From Alphaproteobacteria bacterium (GTDB lineage Bacteria; Pseudomonadota; Alphaproteobacteria; Sphingomonadales; Sphingomonadaceae): DNA of 10,253 nucleotides. Position 1 is the stretch's first letter, and every line of letters starts with the position of its first letter. The position numbers and the translations under genes were made by a program. The notes below the pieces were generated by a model. It was not told where the DNA came from and searched no databases. It worked only from the letters and a program-made list of their open reading frames with translations. The stretch is taken from positions 1 through 10,253 of the forward strand of contig JADCGM010000194.1 of assembly GCA_020249025.1 (NCBI GenBank). The letters are read 5' to 3'. Below are positions 1 through 6,578 of this stretch, in pieces.

Positions 1-2
1 AC

Positions 3-107
3 CTTACCGGGGGCAAGCCGAGCGCTGCCCCCAGCGGCATGCCGGGCGCTGCCGACACCGCCTGGCTCGGTCAAGCGGCCGAGCTGATCTCCGCACTCAA
101 GGCCTGA
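3..107 (+). CDS. C-terminal end of upstream gene, probably the phage head maturation protease (partial)
   Basis: The frame beginning at base 3 is open and ends with TGA at 105-107, giving a 34-residue C-terminus that finishes AAELISALKA. The visible part is rich in Gly, Pro and Ala and then becomes helical. It contains no catalytic motif, so the family cannot be read directly. In HK97-type phages the gene immediately before the major capsid gene is usually the prohead protease (HK97 gp4 type or ClpP-like), sometimes fused to a scaffold. A flexible tail ending in a short helix fits either. The assignment rests on position only. The ribosome binding site of the capsid gene overlaps its stop codon. 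Confidence 0.55.
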   Translation, partial: LTGGKPSAAPSGMPGAADTAWLGQAAELISALKA

Positions 108-118
108 AAGGCTTTCCC

Positions 119-1405
119 ATGAAGAAGATGAGTCTCCTAGCGGCGTCGTCTGCGCTCGCCGCTCTCGCTGCCCCGGCCGTCAGCCGCGGCATCTCCATCC
201 GCGCCGATGCGCAGGATCCTTCGAAGATACTCGCGGATCTGCAGCGCGCTCACGCCACCTTCACGCAGAAGGTCGAGGCCGAGCTCGCCGGCAAGGCCGA
301 TGCCGTCGTGAAGGACGAGATCGTCGCGCTCAACAAGACGATTTCCGAGCTGCAGGGCGCCCTCGACGCGCACGCCCAGTCGGTCGCCGCGCTGAAGCTC
401 GGCAACAACCCGGGCGACGGCCTGACCGACGACGAGCGGGCGCATGCCTCGGCGTTCGCGCCGTTCATGCGCACCGGCAAGATCGAAGCGCGCGGCTCGA
501 CCTTCTCCGATCCGGACGGCGGCTTCCTGACGCCGAAGACGGTCGATTCGATGATCACCCGCGTTCTCGGCGACACCGTCGCCATGCGTCGCCTGTCGCA
601 GGTGATCACGCTCGGTCTCGGCTCCGACACCTACGTCAAGAACAAGTCGCTCGGCGGCACCGGTTCGGGCTGGGTCGGCGAGAGCGACAGCCGGCCCGAG
701 ACCGACACCCCGCGCCTGTCGCGCGTCGAGGTGCCGCTCGACGAGTGCTACGCGATGCCGATCACCACGCAGCGCCTGCTCGACGACGGCGGTCTCGTCA
801 ACGTCGAGGAATGGTATGCGAACGAGGTCGCGATCGAGCTCGCCGAGCTCGAAGGCACGGCGTTCGTGTCGGGCGACGGCGTGAAGAAGCCGCGCGGCAT
901 TCTCAGCTACGACAAGGTCGCCAATGCCTCCTATGCCTGGGGCAAGACCGGCTTCGTCGTGTCGGGCGCTGCGTCGAGCTTCCTCACGCCGTCGGCGTCG
1001 GTCAGCCCGGCCGATGCGCTGATCGATCTCGTCCACTCGCTGAAGAGCGGCTACCGGCAGAACGCGTCGTTCCTGATGAACGACCTGACGCTGGGAGCGG
1101 TCCGCAAGTTCAAGGATGCCGACGGCCAGTTCATCTGGCAGCCGTCGCTTCAGCTCGGCACGCCCTCGACCCTGCTCGGCTACGCGGTCGAGACCGACGA
1201 CAACATGCCCGACGTCGCCGCGAACGCCTTCCCGATCGCGTTCGCGGACTTCGCGCGCGCCTACCTGATCGTCGATCGGGCCGGCATCCGCGTCGTGCGC
1301 GACAACGTCACCTCGAAGGGCAACGTGCAGTTCTACAGCACGAAGCGCGTCGGCGGCGGCGTTCAGGACTTCGGCGCGATCAAGCTGCTGAAGATCTCGA
1401 CCTAG
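119..1405 (+). CDS. Major capsid protein, HK97 gp5 family
   Basis: This protein forms the icosahedral shell of the head. The 428 residues fit the uncleaved HK97-type precursor. Residues about 36-93 are charged and helical (coiled-coil-like), as expected for the scaffolding delta domain that the prohead protease removes. The mature part begins around the SDPDGGFLTP stretch (130-139), a common start of the HK97 core. The block MNDLTLGAVRKFKDADG at 320-336, followed by a QPSLQLGTPSTLLGYAVE segment, is typical of the family's late region. ATG at 119 is supported by GAAAGG at 106-111 with a 7-base spacer; ATG at 128 is an in-frame alternative. The first about 24 residues (MKKMSLLAASSALAALAAPA onward) look like a signal peptide, which is odd for a cytoplasmic capsid subunit. 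The stop is TAG at 1403-1405, followed by a strong hairpin. Confidence 0.95.
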   Translation: MKKMSLLAASSALAALAAPAVSRGISIRADAQDPSKILADLQRAHATFTQKVEAELAGKADAVVKDEIVALNKTISELQGALDAHAQSVAALKLGNNPGDGLTDDERAHASAFAPFMRTGKIEARGSTFSDPDGGFLTPKTVDSMITRVLGDTVAMRRLSQVITLGLGSDTYVKNKSLGGTGSGWVGESDSRPETDTPRLSRVEVPLDECYAMPITTQRLLDDGGLVNVEEWYANEVAIELAELEGTAFVSGDGVKKPRGILSYDKVANASYAWGKTGFVVSGAASSFLTPSASVSPADALIDLVHSLKSGYRQNASFLMNDLTLGAVRKFKDADGQFIWQPSLQLGTPSTLLGYAVETDDNMPDVAANAFPIAFADFARAYLIVDRAGIRVVRDNVTSKGNVQFYSTKRVGGGVQDFGAIKLLKIST

Positions 1406-1413
1406 TCGATCGG

Positions 1414-1439
1414 CGGGGCGGCCTGACTTGGCCGCCCCG
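1414..1439 (+). terminator. G+C-rich hairpin after the capsid gene (terminator-like or mRNA-stabilising)
   Basis: The arms CGGGGCGGCC (1414-1423) and GGCCGCCCCG (1430-1439) pair perfectly over 10 bp around the loop TGACTT, and two G-U pairs can extend the base. It starts 8 bases past the capsid stop codon. No T-run follows, so it is not a classical intrinsic terminator. It could act as a leaky terminator, or protect the 3' end of the abundant capsid message while downstream genes are read at a lower level. Confidence 0.6.
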
Positions 1440-1477
1440 TTCGCCATCTCCCACTCCAGAGACGAAGGGTCTCTCCA

Positions 1478-1900
1478 ATGAACGACATGCACAGCACCAT
1501 CACGGTGCGCCGCGCGATCTCGCCGGTCTCGATCTCCGACAACACCGCGGCGGTCTCGCAGATCATCGATCTGCAGGGCTACAAGTCGCTCGAGTTCGTC
1601 ATCGCGTTCGGCTCGCTGGCCGACTCCGACGCCACCTTCACCACGCTTGTCGAGCATGGCGACGCGGCGAACCTGTCGGACGCGGCCGCGGTCGCGGACA
1701 TCGACCTGCTCGGCACCGAGGCGCAGGCCTCGGGTCAGTTCGATGACGACAACGAGGTCCGCAAGATCGGCTACGTCGGCAGCAAGCGCTACGTGCGCCT
1801 GACGATCACGCCGGCCAACAACGCGTCGGCGGCGCTGCTCGCCGCTGTCGCCATCCTCGGTCATCCGATGGTCGCCCCGACGGCCCATCCGGACGCCTGA
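1478..1900 (+). CDS. Probable capsid-associated (decoration-type) phage structural protein, 140 aa
   Basis: This is a small soluble protein of 140 residues with alternating beta-type segments (SLEFVIAFGSL, ATFTTLVEHGDAANLSDAAA, NEVRKIGYVGSKRYVRLTITP, AALLAAVAILGHP). I recognise this arrangement from uncharacterised proteins that follow the capsid gene in alphaproteobacterial prophages, but no function is established to my knowledge. Decoration proteins and head spikes commonly occupy this position, so a capsid-surface role is inferred from context. ATG at 1478 has GAAGGG at 1464-1469 with an 8-base spacer. A second in-frame ATG at 1487 is less well placed. The gene lies between two hairpins (1414-1439 and 1917-1943), which suggests that its mRNA dosage may be set separately. 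Confidence 0.8.
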   Translation: MNDMHSTITVRRAISPVSISDNTAAVSQIIDLQGYKSLEFVIAFGSLADSDATFTTLVEHGDAANLSDAAAVADIDLLGTEAQASGQFDDDNEVRKIGYVGSKRYVRLTITPANNASAALLAAVAILGHPMVAPTAHPDA

Positions 1901-1916
1901 GGCTGACACCTGACGA

Positions 1917-1943
1917 GCGGGGCCGTCCCAAGGGCGGCCCCGC
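1917..1943 (+). terminator. 12-bp G+C-rich intergenic hairpin
   Basis: GCGGGGCCGTCC (1917-1928) pairs with GGGCGGCCCCGC (1932-1943) over 12 bp with one T-G wobble and the 3-base loop CAA. It starts 16 bases after the stop of the 140-aa gene and ends just before the AAGGAG ribosome binding site of the next gene (1948-1953). There is no T-run after it. As a transcript structure it is very stable and could attenuate transcription or block 3' exonucleases. Confidence 0.6.
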
Positions 1944-1960
1944 ATCGAAGGAGATGAGCG

Positions 1961-2164
1961 ATGGCCAAGGTCATCAAGAGCTTCAAGGGCGTGCCTGACG
2001 GCAAGGTCTATCCGATCGAGTTCGCTGAGGGCGACACCGTCGAAGGCGAGCTGGCCGAGGTAGCCATCGCCGAGGGCTGGGCCGAAGCCGAAGGCCGTGC
2101 AGCAGGTGGCGAGAAACCGGCGCCGAAGGTCGCTGCGCGTCGCCGGGCTCAACCCGACACCTGA
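1961..2164 (+). CDS. Small phage protein of unknown function, 67 aa
   Basis: Sixty-seven residues. The N-terminal half (MAKVIKSFKGVPDGKVYPIE, then FAEGDTVEGELAEVAIAEGWAE) looks like a compact small-barrel fold with alternating charged and hydrophobic residues. The C-terminal 20 or so residues are a basic, Pro/Ala/Arg-rich tail (PAPKVAARRRAQPDT) that could touch DNA or an acidic partner. The start is well supported: AAGGAG at 1948-1953, 7 bases before ATG. Proteins with this kind of opening occur beside capsid genes of alphaproteobacterial prophages, but I know of no assigned role. A head-assembly or DNA-packaging accessory role is only a positional guess. It stands between two hairpins. Confidence 0.75.
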   Translation: MAKVIKSFKGVPDGKVYPIEFAEGDTVEGELAEVAIAEGWAEAEGRAAGGEKPAPKVAARRRAQPDT

Positions 2165-2191
2165 CAAGTTCCCTCCCCGGGAAAGCCTGAA

Positions 2192-2221
2192 GGGCCGCTG
2201 CGCGAGGGGATGCGGCGGCCC
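2192..2221 (+). terminator. Third G+C-rich intergenic hairpin
   Basis: GGGCCGCTGC (2192-2201) pairs with GCGGCGGCCC (2212-2221) over 10 bp with one T-G wobble, around a 10-base loop. It is followed by CTCTTCTTTC, a pyrimidine stretch with several T residues. That makes it the most terminator-like of the three intergenic hairpins here, though it lacks a true T-run. It lies 27 bases after the stop of the 67-aa gene and 33 bases before the next start codon. Confidence 0.6.
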
Positions 2222-2254
2222 CTCTTCTTTCGATCTATCGCAACGAGGTTTGGC

Positions 2255-2845
2255 ATGGGCATTCACACGGCTGCGAAGAACCTGATGCTCGATGCGCTCA
2301 CCGGACTGACGGTCGGCGCGTTCACCGCCTGGCCTGGTGACGCGGGATCGAACGAGGTCAGCGGGGGCAGCTATGCTCGTGTGTCTGCGACCTTCTCGGC
2401 CGCGGCGTCGGGCGCGCGCGCCGCTTCGAATGCGCCCCAGCTGGCAATCCCGGCGGCGACGACGCCGCGGTGGATCGGCTACTTCAACGCCGGTGGCACG
2501 CTGCTCGCGTCGTTCCCGATCGGCGGGTTCACGCCCTTTGAGTTCACGGTCGACGCGACGGCCGACACCATCAACGCCCTGTCGCATGGCCTCAGCAACG
2601 GCCAGTCGGTGGTCTTCCACGGCGGCACCGCGCCTAGCGGGCTGACCGAGGGCACCGAGTATTTCGTCCGCGACGCAGCTACCGACAGCTTCAAGGTGGC
2701 GGCGACGGCGGGCGGATCCGCGATCGACCTGACGGGGCAGGCCGCGGCGGGCTGCGTCTGCCAGCGCACCGCCTATGACACGTTCACGAATGCGGGCACG
2801 CTCACCGTGACGCAGTCGGGCACCTCGATCAGCCTGAACTTCTAG
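2255..2845 (+). CDS. Phage fibre-type structural protein with inserted beta module, 196 aa
   Basis: The N-terminal part carries AFTAWPGDAGSNEVSGGSYARV (residues 22-43; this block runs PGDAG, then EVSGG, then YARV), the hallmark of a small phage fibre family whose members read 'PG(D/E)AG..NEVSGG.YAR'. Beta segments follow up to about residue 97. Residues about 98-160 form what looks like a separate module: INALSHGLSNGQSVVF, GLTEGTEYFVRDAATDSF and KVAATAGGSAIDLTG resemble a repeat unit widespread in phage fibres. The original fold seems to resume at 161-196. I chose ATG 2255 because GAGG at 2245-2248 sits 6 bases before it. The upstream in-frame ATG 2210 falls inside the hairpin and has no binding site. 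The next gene begins 5 bases after the stop, so the two are probably translationally coupled and may form one fibre or spike. Confidence 0.8.
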   Translation: MGIHTAAKNLMLDALTGLTVGAFTAWPGDAGSNEVSGGSYARVSATFSAAASGARAASNAPQLAIPAATTPRWIGYFNAGGTLLASFPIGGFTPFEFTVDATADTINALSHGLSNGQSVVFHGGTAPSGLTEGTEYFVRDAATDSFKVAATAGGSAIDLTGQAAAGCVCQRTAYDTFTNAGTLTVTQSGTSISLNF

Positions 2846-2849
2846 GCCG

Positions 2850-5393
2850 ATGCCCGAGACAATCTCGGAAAGCTGGTCCGGCTCGGCCGGGACGACGGTC
2901 AACTTCCGTGCCGTCAATGGCAGCGATGAACTGCGCCGCTGGCGGCTGGTTGGCGCAATCTCGACCCCGCTTGCCGCCGGACAGCCGAAGCTCGATGGCG
3001 CTGGCGTCATCCAGAACACGACCAGCGGCGGCGTCTCTGTCGGTCAGGTCGAGGTCGACCATGCCGATCACTATGCCGAGGTCACGATCCCGGCCGCGGG
3101 CATCACGACCACCAACTACATCTACCCGGCTGTGCGGGTCGGGATCGACGGCGCAAACTCGATCTTCCTGATCCCCGGCTCGACGACCGCGAGCGTCACG
3201 CTGCGCAAGTCGGTCAACGGCGTGCTGTCAACGGTTGCGGCCTCGGTCGCCATCACGGGTGGCGCGCCTGCGGCTGGGGACCGGCTTCGGCTGACGGTCA
3301 ACGGAACGACCGTCACCATGTCGATCGCCCGGGCGGCGTCGCCGACGAGCTACACCGCCATCGGCACCAGCTACACGGTCGCCGACGCCAGTGTTCAGGG
3401 CATCACCCTCGCAGGCTTCTACTGCAACGCATCGGCCTCCCCGGCTGCGCGCGGCGGTGCGTGGCGGGCAGGCCCGAACGGGACGGGGACGATCTTCTCG
3501 TGCCGCTCGCTGATCCGCCGCCTGTTCGCAGCAAACTTCGTCGACGGCTACCACGATTGGACGGGCATCGGCGGCTGGTGGCAGGCGGCGACGCCGCCGG
3601 TCGCAGGCAACATTCAGTGGCGGCTGCTTGAGGAAAGCTCGCCGGGATCGGCGACGTTCGCCGCAAAGACCGGCTACGGTTGGGGCGAGACGAGCTGGCT
3701 CGTCGCGCCGACGGTCACCAACAACGGCGACGGAACGGGGACGTGGACTGGCGGCTCGATCCGGCTTCCGCTCAACCAGCAGCGCTTGTGCATTGAGTTT
3801 CGGGACAGCCTGTCGGGAGCGACGTGGCGGTCCCAGCCCTTCTGCGTCGGTTGGCGCATCGCCTATATCGGCCAGAGTCTCGCCGCGAACATGCAGACGA
3901 CGACCGACGGCACGCCGCCTTCGCTCACCGATCCGCGCTTCTTCTTCAACGCCGGCTTCGGCGGAACGACGCTCTATCTGTCGAGCCTCGCCGTCACCGG
4001 CCATCGCTACCTGTTCGGCCAGCTCGCGGCGAACTCGCTTGTGCCGCTCGAGCTGATCAACATGGCGATCGGCGGCACCAACTCGGTGCAATGGTTGCCG
4101 GGAACTGGAACCGACTACAAGACGGGGGCCGGGGTCTGCTGGTGGGATACCGGCGAAGGCGCTTACATGGCGAAGGTCGCCAACAGCCTCAACGGCACGC
4201 CGCCTGCAACCGCTGGCGCGAACGACGTTGTGGACTGGGCGAACACTGCCTTCCGCAACGTGACCGGCTTCATCCTCGACCAGGGGCAGGGCGAAGCTGA
4301 CGCGACGGTTTGGGGCAACAACTGGACGACCGTGTTCAACCGGCTTGCCGAGATGTTCGGTCAGCCGCGCGACAAGCTTCTGATCATCCTGCGCCCGCTA
4401 GGCCGGCTCAACACGGCGACGACCGGAAGCCCGACGCCGTCTCAGGTCAGCGACGCGACATGGCTTGCGAAGCGGCTGCGGATGAAGCAATTTATCGATG
4501 ACGATCAGGCGCTCGGGCGGCCGACCTATCTCGCGCCGCAGACCATCGACATGCCGATGATCGTCAACGACGTCTATCATCTGACGCAGGCCGGCTACCG
4601 CGACATGAACCTGCGCGACGGGCTGTTCCTAGCGCGGCTGGCTGGCGCGAACGTCGCCGATGCGGCGGGGCCTCGCATCACGCAGGTGACGCGCTCGGGC
4701 GCGACCGTGACCGTGCGGATCGATCTGCGCGGCCATTCGACGGTGCAGCTCGCGACGGGGTCCGGTGTGCCGTCGGACCTGATCGTGCAGACGCAGGCCG
4801 GGGCGGGGCTGACTGTCTCGTCGTGCAGCATCGGGGCGGCGTCTGGCGGGTTTCAGGATGTCACGCTGACGCTCTCGGCCGATCCGGGGACGGGGGTTCG
4901 CATTGCGAACTTCCCCTTCTCCGACACGCCGATGACCAACCTTTTGGTGTCGAGCGCGACCGCCTCGGTCGGGTTCGGCGTCCGCATCCCGGTGCAGCCG
5001 ACATACGGCTGGATCAACGAGACGTCGGCGGTCGCCTTTTCGACGACCGGCGCGCTGCGCGGTGGCGGCATCGTCCAGGGCGCGGGAGCGCCGGGGCGCA
5101 GCGCTTCCGGTGTCGCCGGCGCCGGCACTTCCGGTGTCGGGCTGACCAGCGCGGACCGGGCTTCGGTGGCGGTGGTGCTGGCCGGCGGCGCTGGCCTGGT
5201 CGTGACCTCTGCGACGCGGGCAACGCTCGGGCGGATGGCCGCCGGCGGCATCGTCGCTGGCAGCGCGGTGCGCCCGCCGGAACCGACGCCGGGCTTCACG
5301 TTCACGGGCGTGGCCGCCGACTTCACCCGGTCGGCTCCGACGACCGACTTCGCGCGCCGCGGCGCGGCGCAGACCTTTGGAGGCAGGGGATGA
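2850..5393 (+). CDS. Fibre/spike protein with SGNH (sialate O-acetylesterase-like) hydrolase domain, 847 aa
   Basis: Probable receptor-binding protein that removes acyl (likely O-acetyl) groups from host surface polysaccharide. Residues 1-about 215 form a beta-rich jelly-roll-like region; about 215-335 is a second beta region rich in Trp. An SGNH hydrolase domain spans about 338-595. Block I is YIGQSLA with nucleophile Ser343, block II is AIGGTN (Gly408-Asn411), block III is DQGQGEAD (477-484), and block V is DVYH with Asp574 and His577. This GQS/QGxGEAD/DxxH set matches the sialate O-acetylesterase-like (SASA, PF03629) branch, except that Leu follows GQS where Asn is usual. Residues about 605-730 are Ig-like beta strands, about 735-805 are Gly/Ala-rich and stalk-like, and the last 33 residues form a 9-residue repeat. 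It overlaps the next gene by 4 bases (ATGA). A tail fibre and a capsid spike are both possible. Confidence 0.85.
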   Translation: MPETISESWSGSAGTTVNFRAVNGSDELRRWRLVGAISTPLAAGQPKLDGAGVIQNTTSGGVSVGQVEVDHADHYAEVTIPAAGITTTNYIYPAVRVGIDGANSIFLIPGSTTASVTLRKSVNGVLSTVAASVAITGGAPAAGDRLRLTVNGTTVTMSIARAASPTSYTAIGTSYTVADASVQGITLAGFYCNASASPAARGGAWRAGPNGTGTIFSCRSLIRRLFAANFVDGYHDWTGIGGWWQAATPPVAGNIQWRLLEESSPGSATFAAKTGYGWGETSWLVAPTVTNNGDGTGTWTGGSIRLPLNQQRLCIEFRDSLSGATWRSQPFCVGWRIAYIGQSLAANMQTTTDGTPPSLTDPRFFFNAGFGGTTLYLSSLAVTGHRYLFGQLAANSLVPLELINMAIGGTNSVQWLPGTGTDYKTGAGVCWWDTGEGAYMAKVANSLNGTPPATAGANDVVDWANTAFRNVTGFILDQGQGEADATVWGNNWTTVFNRLAEMFGQPRDKLLIILRPLGRLNTATTGSPTPSQVSDATWLAKRLRMKQFIDDDQALGRPTYLAPQTIDMPMIVNDVYHLTQAGYRDMNLRDGLFLARLAGANVADAAGPRITQVTRSGATVTVRIDLRGHSTVQLATGSGVPSDLIVQTQAGAGLTVSSCSIGAASGGFQDVTLTLSADPGTGVRIANFPFSDTPMTNLLVSSATASVGFGVRIPVQPTYGWINETSAVAFSTTGALRGGGIVQGAGAPGRSASGVAGAGTSGVGLTSADRASVAVVLAGGAGLVVTSATRATLGRMAAGGIVAGSAVRPPEPTPGFTFTGVAADFTRSAPTTDFARRGAAQTFGGRG

Positions 5394-5674
5394 CGATCTC
5401 GACGAAAGCCCCCGGCCAGACGCCGCTCGTCAGCTTCGACTGGGCGGAGCGGCTTGCCGATGGCGAGACGATCGCGTCGGCTGCCTGGGCGGTCGTTCCG
5501 AGCGGCGAGCTGGCCGCTGCCGATCCGAGCGAGTCCGACACGACGACGACCGCCAAGCTGACCGGCGGCCTTGCGGGCAAGACCTATGAGGTGCGCTGCA
5601 CCATCACCAAGAGCAACGGCCTGACCGACGTTCTGTCGACGACGGTCAAGATCCTGACGAGCGAGGCGGTGTGA
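5390..5674 (+). CDS. Small Ig-like phage structural protein, 94 aa
   Basis: A single beta-sandwich-like domain: VSFDWAERLADGETIASAAW (residues 14-33) is followed by TTTAKLTGGLAGKTYEVRC and a closing strand STTVKIL. The order of strands, with a Gly-rich turn before TYEV, is what Ig-like or fibronectin-like phage modules look like. Similar small proteins occur next to fibre and connector genes in alphaproteobacterial prophages, without a known function. ATG 5390 is preceded by GGAGG (5379-5383) at 6 bases and overlaps the fibre gene stop (ATGA), which fixes the start and suggests coupled production with the fibre protein. It may bridge the fibre to the virion or decorate it; this is inference. 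Confidence 0.75.
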   Translation: MTISTKAPGQTPLVSFDWAERLADGETIASAAWAVVPSGELAAADPSESDTTTTAKLTGGLAGKTYEVRCTITKSNGLTDVLSTTVKILTSEAV

Positions 5675-6258
5675 TGAACTGGCAACCGCCGCAGATCCTG
5701 ACGCGCGGCGCCGAGCCGCCGGTGCCGATCGCCCTGGCGCGCGATTGGCTGCGCGAGGAACCCGCTCAGGATGCGCAGATCGACGAGGTGCTGCGCGCCG
5801 CAGCGGGGCAGGTCGAGGCCGATGTGGCGCTCTACCTGACGCCGGTGACAGCGACGCTCCGCGTCGACGGCTTCGGGGACTTGCGTCAGCTCGAGCTGCT
5901 GCGCGGGCCGGTCACCGAGATCACCGCGGTGAAGTATCTCGATTCGAGCGGCGTGGAGCAGACGCTGTCGACCGACCTCTACCGGGTGGTGCCCTCGGGC
6001 GAGCGGGCGTTCCTGCAGCTGGCGCATGATGCCGAGTGGCCGTCGACGGCCGAGGCGGCCGATGCGGTGCGGATCTCGGCGAGCCTCGGCTTTGCCGACT
6101 GGAACGCGGTGCCGTTCGGGCTGCGGCAGGCGGTGAAGCTGCTGTTGGCCAACTGGTGGATGAACCGCGAGGCCGTGAACGTCGGCAACATCACGAGCGA
6201 GCTGCCGCTCGGCTATGACCGCGCGATCGCGCCGTTCCGGCGCTGGGTGGTCTCGTGA
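5674..6258 (+). CDS. Head-tail connector protein (HK97 gp6 / phiE125 gp8 family)
   Basis: This is the adaptor that forms a ring below the portal at the head-tail joint. The 194 residues follow the phiE125 gp8 pattern. The N-terminal helix region (LARDWLREEPAQDAQIDEVL, then RAAAGQVEADV) starts at about residue 21. A beta part contains LELLRGPVTEITAVKYLD and then YRVVPSG. A C-terminal helix (FGLRQAVKLLLANWW, then MNREAV) ends the conserved core. ATG 5674 overlaps the preceding stop by one base and has GAGG at 5663-5666 with a 7-base spacer. A GTG codon directly before it (5671) is a possible but less likely start. It begins the ordered connector cassette, and its stop overlaps the next start by four bases. 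Confidence 0.88.
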   Translation: MNWQPPQILTRGAEPPVPIALARDWLREEPAQDAQIDEVLRAAAGQVEADVALYLTPVTATLRVDGFGDLRQLELLRGPVTEITAVKYLDSSGVEQTLSTDLYRVVPSGERAFLQLAHDAEWPSTAEAADAVRISASLGFADWNAVPFGLRQAVKLLLANWWMNREAVNVGNITSELPLGYDRAIAPFRRWVVS

Positions 6259-6578
6259 TCCGGGCGGGCGAGCTGCGCTGGAAGCTGACGCTGGTCGCGA
6301 CCGTCGAGGCGCAGAACGCAGCCGGCGAGATGATCTCGACGCCGTCGGCCGGCGCGTCGTTCTGGGCCAAGAAGCTAGGCCTGCGCGCCGATGAGTCGGG
6401 GCGCACGTCGGGTGTCCAGGCCAACGCCGAGGCGAAGTTCCTCGCCCGCTACCGGGCGGACCTGACCGCCAACCAGCGGTTGACCTGCGACGGCGAGGAA
6501 TGGGAGATCACGGGCGTGCAGGAATACGGCCGCCGCGAGGGGCTGATGATCTTTGCGCGGACCACGGGCCGTGGCTGA
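6255..6578 (+). CDS. Head closure / head-tail joining protein (SPP1 gp16-like)
   Basis: A 107-residue small beta-barrel protein that seals the filled head below the connector and provides the tail docking surface. Family signs are the opening MIRAGELRWKLTLV, the central FWAKKLGLRADE segment, and the C-terminal pair QRLTCDGEEWEITGVQEYGR and GLMIFARTT, which match the usual 'R..D.IVYDGk.YeI..v...grr..l.i...' end of the Phage_H_T_join group. The start is GTG at 6255, overlapping the previous stop as GTGA. No clear ribosome binding site precedes it, so translation is probably coupled to the connector gene. Its length is normal for the family. Confidence 0.87.
   Translation: MIRAGELRWKLTLVATVEAQNAAGEMISTPSAGASFWAKKLGLRADESGRTSGVQANAEAKFLARYRADLTANQRLTCDGEEWEITGVQEYGRREGLMIFARTTGRG

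Noticed and set aside
745..1746. A + strand open frame of 333 codons overlapping the capsid gene and the 140-aa gene
   Set aside because: It is an Arg-rich shifted-frame shadow of the HK97 capsid gene and crosses the intergenic hairpin. The correct frames have family motifs and ribosome binding sites.
2210..2254. Upstream ATG at 2210 as the start of the small fibre-type protein
   Set aside because: The codon lies in the third hairpin and lacks a ribosome binding site. ATG 2255 has GAGG at the right distance and gives a normal family N-terminus.
137..3019. A 960-codon open frame on the minus strand across the capsid and fibre genes
   Set aside because: It is antisense to five well-supported + strand genes. 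Its product is extremely Arg/Asp-rich and low in complexity, as expected from reading G+C-rich coding DNA in the opposite frame. It has no family signature and no convincing start.
3228..4091. A 287-codon minus-strand frame inside the esterase spike gene
   Set aside because: It is a shadow frame: Arg-rich, without motifs, and directly opposite the SGNH catalytic region that is clearly coded on the + strand.
5104..5140. Direct repeat CTTCCGGTGTCG at 5104-5115 and 5128-5139
   Set aside because: It encodes SGV-type turns in the Gly/Ala-rich stalk of the spike and is explained by low-complexity protein sequence, not by a mobile or regulatory repeat.
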